From contig NZ_JACOFV010000015.1 in NCBI RefSeq assembly GCF_014284255.1, forward strand, positions 1 to 64,000: a stretch of DNA of 64,000 bases. The letters run 5' to 3'. The notes beneath the pieces were generated by a model. That model had not been told where the DNA came from, ran no database searches, and was given only the letters and a program-made list of their open reading frames with translations. The DNA comes from Cognatundibacterium jejuense. GTDB taxonomy: Bacteria; Pseudomonadota; Gammaproteobacteria; Burkholderiales; Burkholderiaceae_D. Positions within the stretch are counted from its first letter, which is position 1, and every line of letters begins with the position of its first letter. Position numbers and translations under genes: made by a program. Positions 51,893-62,121 of this stretch are shown piece after piece.

Positions 51893-53458
51893 TCAGTCTT
51901 GCTGTCTTAGTGGCAGTGGGAGCGAAAAATATCCCTGTTTAAACATATTTACACAAGCAGCGACAATTTTTGCATTAAGTTGTTTGCCAGATTGCCTTTG
52001 AATTTCATTCAATGCAATATCGATTCCCAACGCTGGACGATAAGGCCTGTAGGATGCCATCGCCTCGACAATGTCTGCGACGGCTAATACGCGGGCTTCA
52101 AATAGAATTTGATCCCCGTGTAATCCACGGGGGTACCCAGAGCCGTCGATTTTTTCATGGTGCTGATACACAATTTCAGCGACTGGCCATGGAAAAGGCA
52201 CATCTTTTAGTATGTTATATCCCGTCAGCGGATGCTCTTTGATCAGGCTAAATTCTGCGTTATTCAGGCTTTTTGGTTTGGTTAAAATTTCAATAGGTAC
52301 CGCAATTTTACCAATGTCGTGTACCAGGGCTGCCATTTGAATGGACTTTAATTGTTCCTCTGATAAGCCAAGTTGCTGTCCAATCGCGCACGCAATGATC
52401 GATACCCTGTCTTGATGTCCTGCCGTGTAAGGATCACGATTTTCCATGGTTTTTGCCATTGCTTTAATGGTTTCCAGTAAAGCGTTTGACAAATTGAGCT
52501 CCGCAACTTTGCACTTCCTGCGCTCATTTTCGATCAGATCAAAATGAGAGAAAAAATTCAAACCATGGGCAATTTCATCGGCCAGTCGTTCAAAGAGTTC
52601 AATCAAGGCAGGTCCGAATGTGCTGGCGTCTGATGAGTAGACCATCAAGGCGCCGTGGCGGTTTTGCTCAAAGACAAAAGGAATCGTGGCACATGAGCGT
52701 ATGCCAGCCAGCCGTGCTTTTTCGCCCCACGGTTTGAAATTTGGATGCATTTCAACATCATTAAGAACTTGAATGATACCTGTTCGAATTGCTATACCAG
52801 TTGGACCTCTCCCATGCGGGGAACGTTCTGACCAGCTGATTTTCAAATCGTCGATATAACTTTTACTGCGACCTGATGCTGCCACAATGCGCACGTCTTT
52901 TTCATCGGTATCTTCTGCAATGCCAACCCATGCCAGCGTGTAACGATGCTCATGAGTAAGTGCATCGCATACCGCTTGCATCAGATCTTCACGTGATTTT
53001 GCATTGGACAATGCCATGACAGCACTGGCATAGGCAGCTAATTCCCACTTTTTAACCTGAAGTTCAAACTCCGACTGCGAGACATGTTTTAAGTCGCGAA
53101 AACTGATAATCAGTATCATTACGTCCTGCACTTCCAAACTACAGGCGAATGAAATCTCTATAGGAATCGCATGACGGTCTTTGTGCTGTAGATGTACATT
53201 TTTTAACACTGTGGGCCCTGAAAATTGCTCAATCGCGTTTGCGATAGCAGACTGCTCTTCAGGAAAATGTAGCAAAAAATAGGACTTTCCTATCAATTCC
53301 ACCGGTGAGTAACCAGTCATTTCCTCAACGGCATGATTGACGTCAAGGACGATACCAGTGTTGCGATTGATGGCAATCAGTGGAAAAGATGAATGCTGCC
53401 AAGCGCTCGCGTAGATACCTGAGTCGTTCTTGGTAACGTTTTCGTCTCGCGCATTCAT
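51893..53458 (-). CDS. PAS-GAF-HD-GYP cyclic-di-GMP phosphodiesterase
   Basis: 521 residues. A PAS domain covers about 25-130 (FPLIAINRNTGIVLDVNHAV), a GAF domain about 150-310 (VASGRSKSYIDDLKISWSER, GPTGIAIRTG), and an HD-GYP domain about 335-515 (VHDIGKIAVP and HHEKIDGSGYPRGL). The HD and GYP metal-binding residues are intact, so it should hydrolyse c-di-GMP. It lacks membrane helices and is a cytoplasmic sensor. Confidence 0.94.
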   Translation of the reverse strand: MNARDENVTKNDSGIYASAWQHSSFPLIAINRNTGIVLDVNHAVEEMTGYSPVELIGKSYFLLHFPEEQSAIANAIEQFSGPTVLKNVHLQHKDRHAIPIEISFACSLEVQDVMILIISFRDLKHVSQSEFELQVKKWELAAYASAVMALSNAKSREDLMQAVCDALTHEHRYTLAWVGIAEDTDEKDVRIVAASGRSKSYIDDLKISWSERSPHGRGPTGIAIRTGIIQVLNDVEMHPNFKPWGEKARLAGIRSCATIPFVFEQNRHGALMVYSSDASTFGPALIELFERLADEIAHGLNFFSHFDLIENERRKCKVAELNLSNALLETIKAMAKTMENRDPYTAGHQDRVSIIACAIGQQLGLSEEQLKSIQMAALVHDIGKIAVPIEILTKPKSLNNAEFSLIKEHPLTGYNILKDVPFPWPVAEIVYQHHEKIDGSGYPRGLHGDQILFEARVLAVADIVEAMASYRPYRPALGIDIALNEIQRQSGKQLNAKIVAACVNMFKQGYFSLPLPLRQQD

Positions 53459-53727
53459 GTGCCCGTCCGTATCGTGGATACAAAAGGTGATGTGGATCGG
53501 ACATTTTTTAAAAGCTTTTTATTCTGCCCGTTCTTTCAAACAACTTACTTTGTTTAACAAAGTTGGGTGATGAATAAATATTACTTTATTATTAATCAAA
53601 ATGCAAAATTAAAAATGGTTAAGGCGTACGCAAAACCGCCCGAGCAGCAATATAGATCCTAAACAGTTATTCGTACTATCTTGGTCAACATGCCTTGTTG
53701 GGACAATTTTGCATATTTACTATTGGT

Positions 53728-54588
53728 TTAATTATCGCTTTTTGTTTTGCGAAAATTCATCACCAATACCAACGCTGCAGAAACAAGCATGAGCATCAGA
53801 CTGATGGCATTTACAACTGGCGTTGCGCCGTCTTTCATGCGGCCATAGATCATCACCGTTAAAGGTGCATCACTTCCGGTCAGCATATAGGTGGTATTAA
53901 AGTTTTCAAAAGACAACAAAAACGCAATCATCGCTGCCCCGACCAGCGCGGGACGTAAATACGGCAAAATGATGGTTATAAATATTGCCCAGCGGCTAGC
54001 ACCGAGATTGAGCGCGGCTTCTTCCAGGCTGACGTCAAAACGTTTCAGACGTGCACTAATCGTTAAGGTGGTAATCGAGGCAATATAAGAAATTTGCCCT
54101 ATCGTCACCAATACCAACCCGGGACGTAAAAAATCCAGCTCCATGCCTGTCATGTCTTCAACAAATTGCGCGATGTGACTCATTAAGGCAAGAATAGAAA
54201 TCCCCAAAATTACGCCCGGGATCACCAAAGGTAATAGCATCATGACTGAGAGAACTTGCTGACCCTTAAACTTAAAACGCTCCAATAAAAAGGCATTGCA
54301 GGTCCCGAGAAACACACTGATAGCACTGACACAGACTGCTACTCTCAAGCTATAGCCAAGGCTGGTCAGAATATCCTGATCAAAAAATAAGCCAGTTCTG
54401 TCACTACTACCATCGGCTAAAAACCAGTCCAGTGTAAAACCATGCCAAGGTGGCATAGGGTAAGCGGCATCGTTAAACGCAAAAGCGATAACAACAATGA
54501 GAGGAATAAATAAAAATAGAAAAAAAGCGGCAACATAAGTCAGCCTTAAAGCTTTGATCGTGCCCGATTGATGTATGGTCGGTATCAT
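53728..54588 (-). CDS. Polyamine ABC transporter permease (PotC/PotI-like)
   Basis: 286 residues with six membrane helices (FFLFLFIPLIVVIAFAFNDA at the start) and the permease EAA loop LEEAALNLGASRWAIFITII. It overlaps the preceding permease gene by ATGA, so the two are coupled. ATG 54588 replaces a longer, less likely start. It forms the membrane channel with the PotB-like permease. Confidence 0.9.
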   Translation of the reverse strand: MIPTIHQSGTIKALRLTYVAAFFLFLFIPLIVVIAFAFNDAAYPMPPWHGFTLDWFLADGSSDRTGLFFDQDILTSLGYSLRVAVCVSAISVFLGTCNAFLLERFKFKGQQVLSVMMLLPLVIPGVILGISILALMSHIAQFVEDMTGMELDFLRPGLVLVTIGQISYIASITTLTISARLKRFDVSLEEAALNLGASRWAIFITIILPYLRPALVGAAMIAFLLSFENFNTTYMLTGSDAPLTVMIYGRMKDGATPVVNAISLMLMLVSAALVLVMNFRKTKSDN

Positions 54589-55451
54589 GTACGCCTCATG
54601 ACATGAGTAAAGGATTGGCGACTCAATTTTAAGCCGCACCACACCAGGAATGTGGATAAGCCCAGTAACAAGAAAGCAAAGGCAGCGCCTTGTTCCCAAT
54701 TAAAACGGGTAATAAATTGCGTATAAATTTGCTCGGTGAACCACATGGAATTTTTGCCACCCAATAACACTGGCGTCAGGTAATTACCGAGGGTCAACAT
54801 GAACACCATAATGGTGCCCGCCGCGATCCCTGGTGCTGCATGAGGAATGATGATCTGACGCACAATATTGGATGGACGACCACCTAAATCGTAAGCTGCT
54901 TCAATTAAACTGTCGTCCAGCGTTTCCAAAGCATTGATCAGAGGAATCAGCATAAATAGCAGTGAGGAATACACCAGGCCTAATAAAATTGCTGCGTCGT
55001 TGTATAACAACTCTATCGGTTCTGATGTGAGGCCTAAGTGAAATAATAATTGCGGTAGTACACCATTGCCGCGCAATAAAATCATCCAACCTAATGTCCG
55101 CACCATTTCGCTGACCCAGAACGGCAGTAATACCATTGCCAGTAATAGCGGCTTAGATTTGCTACCGGCAACTTTGGCGATATACCAAGCTACAGGAAAC
55201 GCCAACACTAAAGAAATCGCGGTCGCGGAAAGAGAAAGAATGGCGGTGCGTAAAAACGTATGCCAATACAAAGGCTCATCGAAAAATGTCGCATATTGCT
55301 TGAGGCTGAATGCGTACTCTTGTGGTGCGACGCGCGTGCGCAAAGAAAGGGTCAGCATTTCCAGATGCGGCAAGAGTATCAATAAGCTTAACCAGATCAG
55401 CGCAGGTGCGAGCAGCAACCAGAGTAATAGCGATTTTTGCTTGGTAATCAT
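54585..55451 (-). CDS. Polyamine ABC transporter permease (PotB/PotH-like)
   Basis: 288 residues with six membrane helices and the EAA loop LIEAAYDLGGRPSNIVRQII. A large periplasmic loop (RVAPQEYAFSLKQYATFFDE) matches PotB-type proteins. It starts 8 bp after the ATPase gene and overlaps the PotC-like gene. Confidence 0.91.
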   Translation of the reverse strand: MITKQKSLLLWLLLAPALIWLSLLILLPHLEMLTLSLRTRVAPQEYAFSLKQYATFFDEPLYWHTFLRTAILSLSATAISLVLAFPVAWYIAKVAGSKSKPLLLAMVLLPFWVSEMVRTLGWMILLRGNGVLPQLLFHLGLTSEPIELLYNDAAILLGLVYSSLLFMLIPLINALETLDDSLIEAAYDLGGRPSNIVRQIIIPHAAPGIAAGTIMVFMLTLGNYLTPVLLGGKNSMWFTEQIYTQFITRFNWEQGAAFAFLLLGLSTFLVWCGLKLSRQSFTHVMRRT

Positions 55452-55459
55452 AGTAATAC

Positions 55460-56578
55460 TCAGGCAGAAAAAGCTTGCACGTGTTCGGCGCTGATCGCCA
55501 GATGCACAGCATCACCCGCTTGCAGGTCTTTGAGTTGACCATTTTGTGGCAAGGATACTTGTAATGAAAGTGCGCTATTGTCCAAATTAACCAAGACGGA
55601 CGAATTGGCACCATCAAATAAAATGCTATTTACATTGCCGCGCAAATGGTTTGCATAGGCTTCACTTGGCAAGGCTTGCTGACTGATGGCGATGCTTTCC
55701 GGACGTATGTATAAACTCAATTCCTGTCCATTGCGAAATGCGTGCTGGGAACCGCAGTACAGCGATAAATTGTCGGCTATTTCAGCAGAAATTAAATTTG
55801 TCATTCCGGGTAAAGCTCGCCCTGAAAGTTTGTTTGCATTACCCACAAAACCTGCAACGAAGCTGGTTTGCGGACGATAGTACAAATCTTGTGGCGTACC
55901 AATTTGTTCGCATTTTCCGTGATTCATGACTGCCACCATATCCGACATCACTAATGCTTCAGACTGATCGTGGGTAATGTATAAAAAGGTGGTGCCGATT
56001 TGTGCCTGCAATTGCTTGAGTTCGACTTTCATATGTTCGCGCAATTTCAGATCAAGTGCTCCTAATGGTTCATCCAACAATAATAAAGTCGGTTCTAACA
56101 CCAACGAACGGGCAATCGCCACCCGTTGTTTTTGTCCTCCGGATAATTGCTCAATACGTTTGTCTTCTATGCCTGGCAAACCGACGCGGCGTAGCATGTC
56201 TTGTACTTTATGTTGAATCTCGGCCTTTTTAAGCTGGCGTCTGGCGAGTCCGTAGCCGACGTTTTCGCCCACCGACATCATTGGAAATAAAGCCAGATGT
56301 TGAAACACCATATTCACAGGTCGTTGATTTGGAGGAACCGAACGCATACTTTTTCCGCCGACCAGGATCTCGCCTTCATCCGGCTCGATAAAGCCAGCAA
56401 CCATACGCAATAGCGTTGTCTTGCCGCAGCCAGAGGGACCCAGAATTGAGCAAAACTGTCCTTTAGGAATTTGCAATGACAGTGAATCAACCGCGGTAAA
56501 GGTTTGCCCGTTAAGTTGATAGCGTTTAGATACGCCTTGGATATCCAGGTCGATCGATTCTGTGGATGACGTTTGCAT
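55460..56578 (-). CDS. potA: Polyamine ABC transporter ATPase (PotA/PotG-like)
   Basis: 372 residues. Walker A is GPSGCGKTT, the signature LSGGQKQRVAIARS, Walker B LLLLDEPLGALD, and the H-loop is YITHDQSEAL. The C-terminal TOBE domain (about 290-370) is typical of this group. It powers uptake of spermidine or putrescine. Located between the binding protein and permease genes. Confidence 0.94.
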   Translation of the reverse strand: MQTSSTESIDLDIQGVSKRYQLNGQTFTAVDSLSLQIPKGQFCSILGPSGCGKTTLLRMVAGFIEPDEGEILVGGKSMRSVPPNQRPVNMVFQHLALFPMMSVGENVGYGLARRQLKKAEIQHKVQDMLRRVGLPGIEDKRIEQLSGGQKQRVAIARSLVLEPTLLLLDEPLGALDLKLREHMKVELKQLQAQIGTTFLYITHDQSEALVMSDMVAVMNHGKCEQIGTPQDLYYRPQTSFVAGFVGNANKLSGRALPGMTNLISAEIADNLSLYCGSQHAFRNGQELSLYIRPESIAISQQALPSEAYANHLRGNVNSILFDGANSSVLVNLDNSALSLQVSLPQNGQLKDLQAGDAVHLAISAEHVQAFSA

Positions 56579-56735
56579 AGTGAAAGTTAAAAGTGATTCT
56601 CAGCAAAACGAGTGTGCATCAGGCGCGTGTGCTAGATTTTTTTTCGTCTTGCGATAATGAAATTGGTGCTTGAAGTGCGCTGAACTATCGGGAGGGGGCA
56701 TCAGACTCCCTCCTTCATAAAAAAAGCAAAATATA

Positions 56736-57809
56736 TCAGGATGCTTTGATTCTATCGAGAATTTTGCCGTCCAACTCTTCCAGACCAGCAGGAATCGCTG
56801 GATACCATTTAATATTTTTTAAGGCGTCGGCAGAGAATGATTCATTGAATTGTGCTTTCATTTTGGCGTCCATGAACTTGTCTGCATCTTTCACTGCCGT
56901 AAAGGTACGCGCAGATTTTGCCATGCGTCCGGCGATTTCAGGGCGTGTTACAAAATTAATCCAGGCATAAGCAGCGGCATCATTTTTGCCGCGTGCGGGT
57001 ATCGCAAAGCCATCAACCCAACCTAGTGCTCCGGATTTTGGCGCAATAAATTTAAGATCCGGATTTTCTGAGTTAAGTTTCCAGCCGCCGCTATCCCACA
57101 TTTGTGCAGCCAACAACTCGCCAGTGCGTAAATCGTTGAGCAACTGGTCTTTGCTTTCCCAGAAATATTTCAGATTTTTCTTGCAGGCGATCAGCTTTTC
57201 GCCTGCTTGTTGCATGATTTGTTCGTATTGTTTTGGGTTGTTGTATGCCTTGAAAGGATCGGCACCCATAGAAAACGCCATGCCAATCAGGGTCGGGCGT
57301 TTTAAGCGCACAGCAACTTTGCCGTGTAATTCTGGTTTGCACAGATCGCTATAATCAACAATTTTTGCTTTACTGCTGGCAAGCACCAGACCATCGGTAC
57401 CCCAGAAAAATGGCAGGCCGTAAAGTTTGCCATTGACTGTGGTAACTTTTTTAGTCGCCTCTAACATGTCTGGCATGAATTGCGCTGTTTTGACTTTAGA
57501 CAGATCGATTGCTTTGTAGATGCCAAATTCCGTTGCCGGACCCGCGATCCTATCCTGACTCGGTTGTACCAGATCAAAACCGGCACCGCCGGTGGCGCGC
57601 AGTTTTGAAATCATCTCTTCATTATTCGACAAAGTGAGTTCAACAGCGATACCAGTCTCTTTGGTAAATTGTTCCGCCACATCCCTAGGAACATAATCTG
57701 CCCACGTCAGTATGCGCAATTTTTCAGCGGCAAAACTGGTGCTATGCAAGAGACCAAATGATGCACAAACAAGCGACATTGAAATGAAGGAGCGGCGAAA
57801 ATTTTTCAT
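56736..57809 (-). CDS. Polyamine-binding periplasmic protein (PotD/PotF-like)
   Basis: 357 residues with a signal peptide ending SFAA near 27. LRILTWADYVPRDVAEQFTK and the central LPFFWGTDGLVLAS segment mark the spermidine/putrescine binding group. It heads the operon, delivering substrate to the PotABC components that follow. A 160-bp gap with a GC-rich hairpin separates it from the ATPase gene and may reduce downstream expression. Confidence 0.92.
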   Translation of the reverse strand: MKNFRRSFISMSLVCASFGLLHSTSFAAEKLRILTWADYVPRDVAEQFTKETGIAVELTLSNNEEMISKLRATGGAGFDLVQPSQDRIAGPATEFGIYKAIDLSKVKTAQFMPDMLEATKKVTTVNGKLYGLPFFWGTDGLVLASSKAKIVDYSDLCKPELHGKVAVRLKRPTLIGMAFSMGADPFKAYNNPKQYEQIMQQAGEKLIACKKNLKYFWESKDQLLNDLRTGELLAAQMWDSGGWKLNSENPDLKFIAPKSGALGWVDGFAIPARGKNDAAAYAWINFVTRPEIAGRMAKSARTFTAVKDADKFMDAKMKAQFNESFSADALKNIKWYPAIPAGLEELDGKILDRIKAS

Positions 57810-57950
57810 TTATATTCTTTACTTAAATTGCAGATTAACCAAGCATGATTTCACACTGTGATGACAATTTGATGACAGGTCAAGAATTTGTCGTCATCAA
57901 ATGTATGTCAGTTGTAAAAACAGCTCTGACTAAATGGTACCCATGAAAAA

Positions 57951-57978
57951 AGTGCCGGAACATTTCTGCTCCGGCACT
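57951..57978. terminator. Terminator after the TonB-dependent receptor gene
   Basis: AGTGCCGGA pairs with TCCGGCACT around ACATTTCTGC; on the minus strand it is followed by a T-rich stretch. Confidence 0.75.
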
Positions 57979-58005
57979 CGATTTCTCAGATTACATTAAC
58001 TGGTC

Positions 58006-60243
58006 TTACATTTTACCGCTAACAGAAACAAAGAATTGACGTGGTGCGCCAGTCAGGATTGTTTGTGCTGTTCCGTTAGGATCTGTCGCCTGGAAACCGT
58101 TAGAGCCGATGGTGCTGATGTATTGTTTGTTCAACAGATTTTGTACATTCAACTGAATTGAAAAATCTTTCAGACCAGCAAACGATTTCTGTTTGTAGCC
58201 CGCAGTCAGATCAGCGATCCAGTAAGAAGGAACGCTGGCATCATTGGTGTAGGTGTAGAAACGTTTGTCTGTAAATTTCGCGCCAACACGAGAGAACCAG
58301 ACTGGCGTGTCATAGGACAATTCTGTTTTAAACATCGTTTTTGGTGCGTCAACGACTTGTTTTCCAGCGATATTCACAACGACATTATTGTCAACATAGT
58401 TGGACTTGTATTTCGAATCGTTGTAAGTCAGAGAGTTGAACAATGTCCAATCTTTAGCCAAAGACCATGACAGTGCTGCTTCAACACCTTTCGTTTCAAC
58501 TTCACCGACGTTCACTAATGTGCTTGGGCAACCTACGATACCAGCGCATGTGGCGACTGACAGCAAACGATCGCTGAATTTAGTGTAGTAGAGAGCAACA
58601 GAACCAACAAAGTCATTTCTCTTGAAGCGATAGCCACTGTCAAAAGTTGTTGATGTTTCTGGTTTCAAATTTGCCTGACCCAGATCAAAGGCAACTTGTT
58701 TTTGAGAAAATGGACCATCCACACCTGGTTGGAAGGCACGCATATTTTGCGTTACGCTGGCGAACAATTCGTCATTCTTCGTCATCGCATAATTCACACC
58801 AACTTGAGGCAGGAACGTTTTGGATGCTTTGATTTCGCCACCTGCGCGGCTGCCAGTGATCACCACAGAATTCACTTTCACGGACGGCGATTTGAAACCA
58901 TAGTTCAGCTTGAATTTATTGTCCATGAAGCTCATGGTATCTTGAGCGTAGAACTGTGTCGTTGTCGTCGTGAAATTTTGTTTGAAGTCGGTTTTAAAAG
59001 GATTACTTAAGTAATAGTTAGTGTCTTGTGGACCCGTTGCATCGTAGTAGTTGCGTGTATCTGTGTGCAAGCTACTTTCAACCCAGAATCCAGCATTGAC
59101 TGTGTGTTGACCAAGTTCCCATGTCAAATCTGATAAGAGACCGTTGCGGCTGATGGAATATTCAGTCGTACGGATAGACAGAGGTAAGCCGTTGGTCGAT
59201 GCCTGGTACGGTGTGTACCAGTGACCTTGGCCTTGATTGCTGTGGTGATATGCCGTTGTCTTCAACGCCATTGCGTCAGATAAATAGCTGTCTAAGGTCG
59301 CACCAATCAGGCTATCTTTACGCAAGCCACTACCTTGATAGTAAGCGTCATCCAGGCTATTCACACCACCCGTGTACACTTTTTTCGCTGCATTCACTGC
59401 ACGCTGCCAGTCAGGTGCGTAGTTATCCCAGTTGTAACCGAGGCGGTTGATCATTTCCAGAGACATATCCTGGTAATCGACTTCCTTACGATCGGAATAG
59501 TTGAAGAAGGCCGACAGTTTATTGTTCGTACCTAATTGTTGTACCAGCTTGGAATTGAACTGATCCTGGTTCTGGGAACCACTACCTTTCCATTTGTCTG
59601 TGCGTTGACGTGTGACGCTCAAATATGCCTTAGTGCCGGTAGACAGCAAACCTGTATCAATGCGAGCAAAAGTACGTGACGTGCTATTGCTACCGAAAGT
59701 TTGCCCACCAGTTAAGCCAAATTCTTCAGTTGGTGCGGACGAGTAAAACTGCACTGTACCGCCCAGATTGCTGGTGGAGGCTGTGCCTACATCACCCGCG
59801 CCTTGGGACAAAACAACGTGACCGATATTTTCGGAAGAAATCGCACGGCTGATGTGTAAGCCGTTATTGTTGCCGTAGCTCATATCGCCAAGCGGCACAT
59901 TATCCAAGGTAAAACCTAAGTGATTCTGATTGAAACCACGTGCGCTGAAACGGGTAGACCATTCGTAAGCACCGAACGGATCAGCCGATTGGAATGATAC
60001 GCCTGGCAATTTATCCAAGGTTTTCAATGGGCTGGAACCAGGCACAACTTTCATCAAATCTTCTTTGGTGATGTCCTGTACCTGGCGAGTTTTTCCTTCG
60101 CCGACGATAGTCACTGTTGTTGCAGCAGATGCTGTCGCAACTGGAGTAGGGTCAGGTGTTGCCACTGCTTCAGCAAATGCAGGTGCTGCAAATGCTTGCA
60201 TCAAAACGAGATAAATCGGGGTGCGTCGGAAATGGTTTGCCAC
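58006..60243 (-). CDS. TonB-dependent outer-membrane receptor
   Basis: 745 residues. The signal peptide ends FAAPAFA near 24. The plug domain starts at about 45 (TIVGEGKTRQVQDITKEDLM, then VVPGSSPLKTLDKLPGVSFQ), followed by a 22-strand barrel ending in FFVSVSGKM. It resembles Fe-siderophore or cobalamin-type receptors (several NNK/Ser-Asn-rich loops); the exact ligand is not clear. It has no transporter genes nearby and is controlled by an unseen promoter in the long upstream gap. Confidence 0.9.
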   Translation of the reverse strand: MANHFRRTPIYLVLMQAFAAPAFAEAVATPDPTPVATASAATTVTIVGEGKTRQVQDITKEDLMKVVPGSSPLKTLDKLPGVSFQSADPFGAYEWSTRFSARGFNQNHLGFTLDNVPLGDMSYGNNNGLHISRAISSENIGHVVLSQGAGDVGTASTSNLGGTVQFYSSAPTEEFGLTGGQTFGSNSTSRTFARIDTGLLSTGTKAYLSVTRQRTDKWKGSGSQNQDQFNSKLVQQLGTNNKLSAFFNYSDRKEVDYQDMSLEMINRLGYNWDNYAPDWQRAVNAAKKVYTGGVNSLDDAYYQGSGLRKDSLIGATLDSYLSDAMALKTTAYHHSNQGQGHWYTPYQASTNGLPLSIRTTEYSISRNGLLSDLTWELGQHTVNAGFWVESSLHTDTRNYYDATGPQDTNYYLSNPFKTDFKQNFTTTTTQFYAQDTMSFMDNKFKLNYGFKSPSVKVNSVVITGSRAGGEIKASKTFLPQVGVNYAMTKNDELFASVTQNMRAFQPGVDGPFSQKQVAFDLGQANLKPETSTTFDSGYRFKRNDFVGSVALYYTKFSDRLLSVATCAGIVGCPSTLVNVGEVETKGVEAALSWSLAKDWTLFNSLTYNDSKYKSNYVDNNVVVNIAGKQVVDAPKTMFKTELSYDTPVWFSRVGAKFTDKRFYTYTNDASVPSYWIADLTAGYKQKSFAGLKDFSIQLNVQNLLNKQYISTIGSNGFQATDPNGTAQTILTGAPRQFFVSVSGKM

Positions 60244-60690
60244 AGGAATTTCCCTTCAGATCGTTGGATTTAAAATTTTTAAGGTGTTGTCTAAGCGGCA
60301 CGTCGTCTTTTTTAATATGGTTGACGAATGCTTATTGAGGTGTGTTTTGCAATATTGCGATACAAATTCAAGCTTGAAGATCAACGCGGCGAAGTCTATA
60401 GAGTGAATATGACAAACTTGTGAATAGAAACGTAATACAACACTAGTGAATTTGAATAAAGTTACTAGGCCTATGTCATGGCAAAGACATATTTTTTTGT
60501 TATAAATATTAAAATTGCCTTAAAGTTAAGTAAAAATAAGTATAAATTTCGAGACTTATTTCAACATAATGTGTCGCTTTATTTTATTTCCGCTTCATTC
60601 TCGCAATTTCTGTTGATGCACCCTTTGTGTTGACACTCTGAAAACATGGCGCTTACAATTCACCCGTTATTGTTCTAAAGGATTCCCATC
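60244..60690. other. Gene-free region upstream of the TonB receptor and MgtC genes
   Basis: AT-rich. It holds the divergent promoter of the receptor gene; no certain Fur box was seen. Confidence 0.4.
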
Positions 60691-60765
60691 GTGGACTGTA
60701 GTGGTTGTATTTTTCGATACGATGAATGGGATGATACGTCTATCTTTTCTGCTTGCTTCATGTAG
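60691..60765 (+). CDS. Candidate leader peptide before the MgtC-family gene
   Basis: A 24-codon frame starts GTG 60691 after AAGGA with good spacing: MDCSGCIFRYDEWDDTSIFS then ACFM. It lies about 160 bp upstream of the MgtC-family gene and is followed by a hairpin, as in leader-controlled mgtC genes. It could be chance. Confidence 0.25.
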   Translation: MDCSGCIFRYDEWDDTSIFSACFM

Positions 60766-60847
60766 ATTTTTCCTGCTCTGGCTCGCGGTAAATGTGAGCT
60801 GTCGTATTGTGGTAAATTTTTCCGCATTCCCCATTCATTTTATTTTC

Positions 60848-60875
60848 TGAGCAAGTCATTGTGATTGCTTGCTCA
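60848..60875 (+). promoter_or_regulatory. Hairpin in the MgtC-family leader
   Basis: TGAGCAAG pairs with CTTGCTCA around an 11-base loop, about 50 bp before the start codon. It could be an attenuator or part of a sensing leader. Confidence 0.4.
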
Positions 60876-60922
60876 GATGCCAATCAGAGCTCCTTGTGGG
60901 CAAATTTATTTGGAGAATGTTG

Positions 60923-61630
60923 ATGATGGAATGGGATATTTTTACCGTTAGATTATTGTTGGCACTGACCCTAGGCTCACTCATCGGTGCTGAGCGTCAG
61001 ATGCGTCAACGTATGGCTGGTCTGCGCACTAATGCCCTGGTGGCAGCGGGTGCGTGTCTATTTGTTGGCGTCGGTGTGATCACCGGCACGATTGAAGGCC
61101 AGGCCAGGATAGCGGCGCAGGTTGTTTCTGGCATCGGTTTTTTAGGCGCTGGTGTCATTATGCGTGAAGGCCTGAATGTACGTGGGCTTAATACCGCTGC
61201 TACTTTGTGGTGTTCGGCTGCCATCGGCGTGTTAGCAGGTTTGGGTCACATGTTGGAAGCGACCATTGGTGCCATCGTGATTCTTGGTGCCAACCTGGTT
61301 TTACGCAGCGTCGGTCAGTTGATCAATAAGCAAAGTATGGAAAGCGCGACGGAGGTTGAACAAATGTACCGACTGTCTATCGTTTGTCAGGCCGACGATG
61401 AAGTCCATGTGCGTACTTTGATGTTACATATGCTCAACGGCATGCCGCAACTTGTTATTCAATCTTTGCATAGCGAAGACATTCCCTTAGCGGGTCAACT
61501 CGAAGTGCGTGCAGATTTGATCGCATCACCAAATAACCTGTTACAGCTGGAACAAATTGTCAGCCGTATCAGTTTGGAAAAAGGAGTCAGCGCTGCGCGC
61601 TGGGCAGTATTGCACAGAGTGGAAGAATGA
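60923..61630 (+). CDS. MgtC/SapB-family membrane protein
   Basis: 235 residues. The N-terminal MgtC domain has four to five helices, with LTLGSLIGAERQMRQRMAGL, SGIGFLGAGVIMREGLNVRG and LNTAATLWCSAAIGVLAGLG. The C-terminal cytoplasmic part (about 150-235) is an ACT-like domain. MgtC proteins inhibit the F1Fo ATP synthase or affect Mg and pH adaptation. ATG 60923 has GGAGA 6 bases before; 60926 is also possible. Confidence 0.92.
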   Translation: MMEWDIFTVRLLLALTLGSLIGAERQMRQRMAGLRTNALVAAGACLFVGVGVITGTIEGQARIAAQVVSGIGFLGAGVIMREGLNVRGLNTAATLWCSAAIGVLAGLGHMLEATIGAIVILGANLVLRSVGQLINKQSMESATEVEQMYRLSIVCQADDEVHVRTLMLHMLNGMPQLVIQSLHSEDIPLAGQLEVRADLIASPNNLLQLEQIVSRISLEKGVSAARWAVLHRVEE

Positions 61631-62121
61631 GTTTGCACTACGCCGGTGGTATTAAAAAAGAGGATTGAGTTAACTTTGATGATTGTGTTTTAAGATGGTC
61701 TTTTAACTTAGTCGTATTAACAATATTTGCGTCCAATTTATACCCCTGTATCAGCGATGATGCAGGTTTTTTTTTATGTGGCGACATAGCTCAATATGAC
61801 TAATTAATAGGCAATGCAAAGATATTAATATATTTAATTTAATAAAATTCAACGCTTTTTACAATAACTTAAGTTCTTTTAATGTAAATAGTAAATAAAT
61901 TGAGCAATTTCTAATTAGCGTTGTATTTACGTGAAAATTAAGTTTCATAAAACTGTATCGGACTGAAACTTACTGTTATGATTGTCACCCGGCAATTTAA
62001 ATTTCAATATAGATATTTTTGTTAATTAATATTTAAAAATGCTTTTAGAGCTTGAAGTTGAGTGGCGAAGTTGTTCGACGAAAACAGGCCGGCTTGGCAT
62101 ACCGAAGTAAGGATAAGGAAA
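61631..62121. other. 491-bp intergenic region before pilE
   Basis: Contains a terminator (61745-61775) and a very AT-rich stretch leading to pilE. A sigma-54 promoter, common for pilins, was not convincing. Confidence 0.4.
61745..61775 (+). terminator. Terminator after the MgtC-family gene
   Basis: CCTGTATCA pairs with TGATGCAGG around GCGA (one mismatch), followed by a run of nine T. Confidence 0.8.

Noticed and set aside
51196-56700. GGGAGGGGGCA near both 51.2 kb and 56.7 kb as a dispersed repeat
   Set aside because: The match is short and the flanks differ; it looks like chance plus a hairpin.
56690-56720. Terminator between the polyamine-binding protein and potA genes
   Set aside because: GGGAG/CTCCC can pair, but there is no T-run on the minus strand, so it is mentioned only as a possible attenuator.
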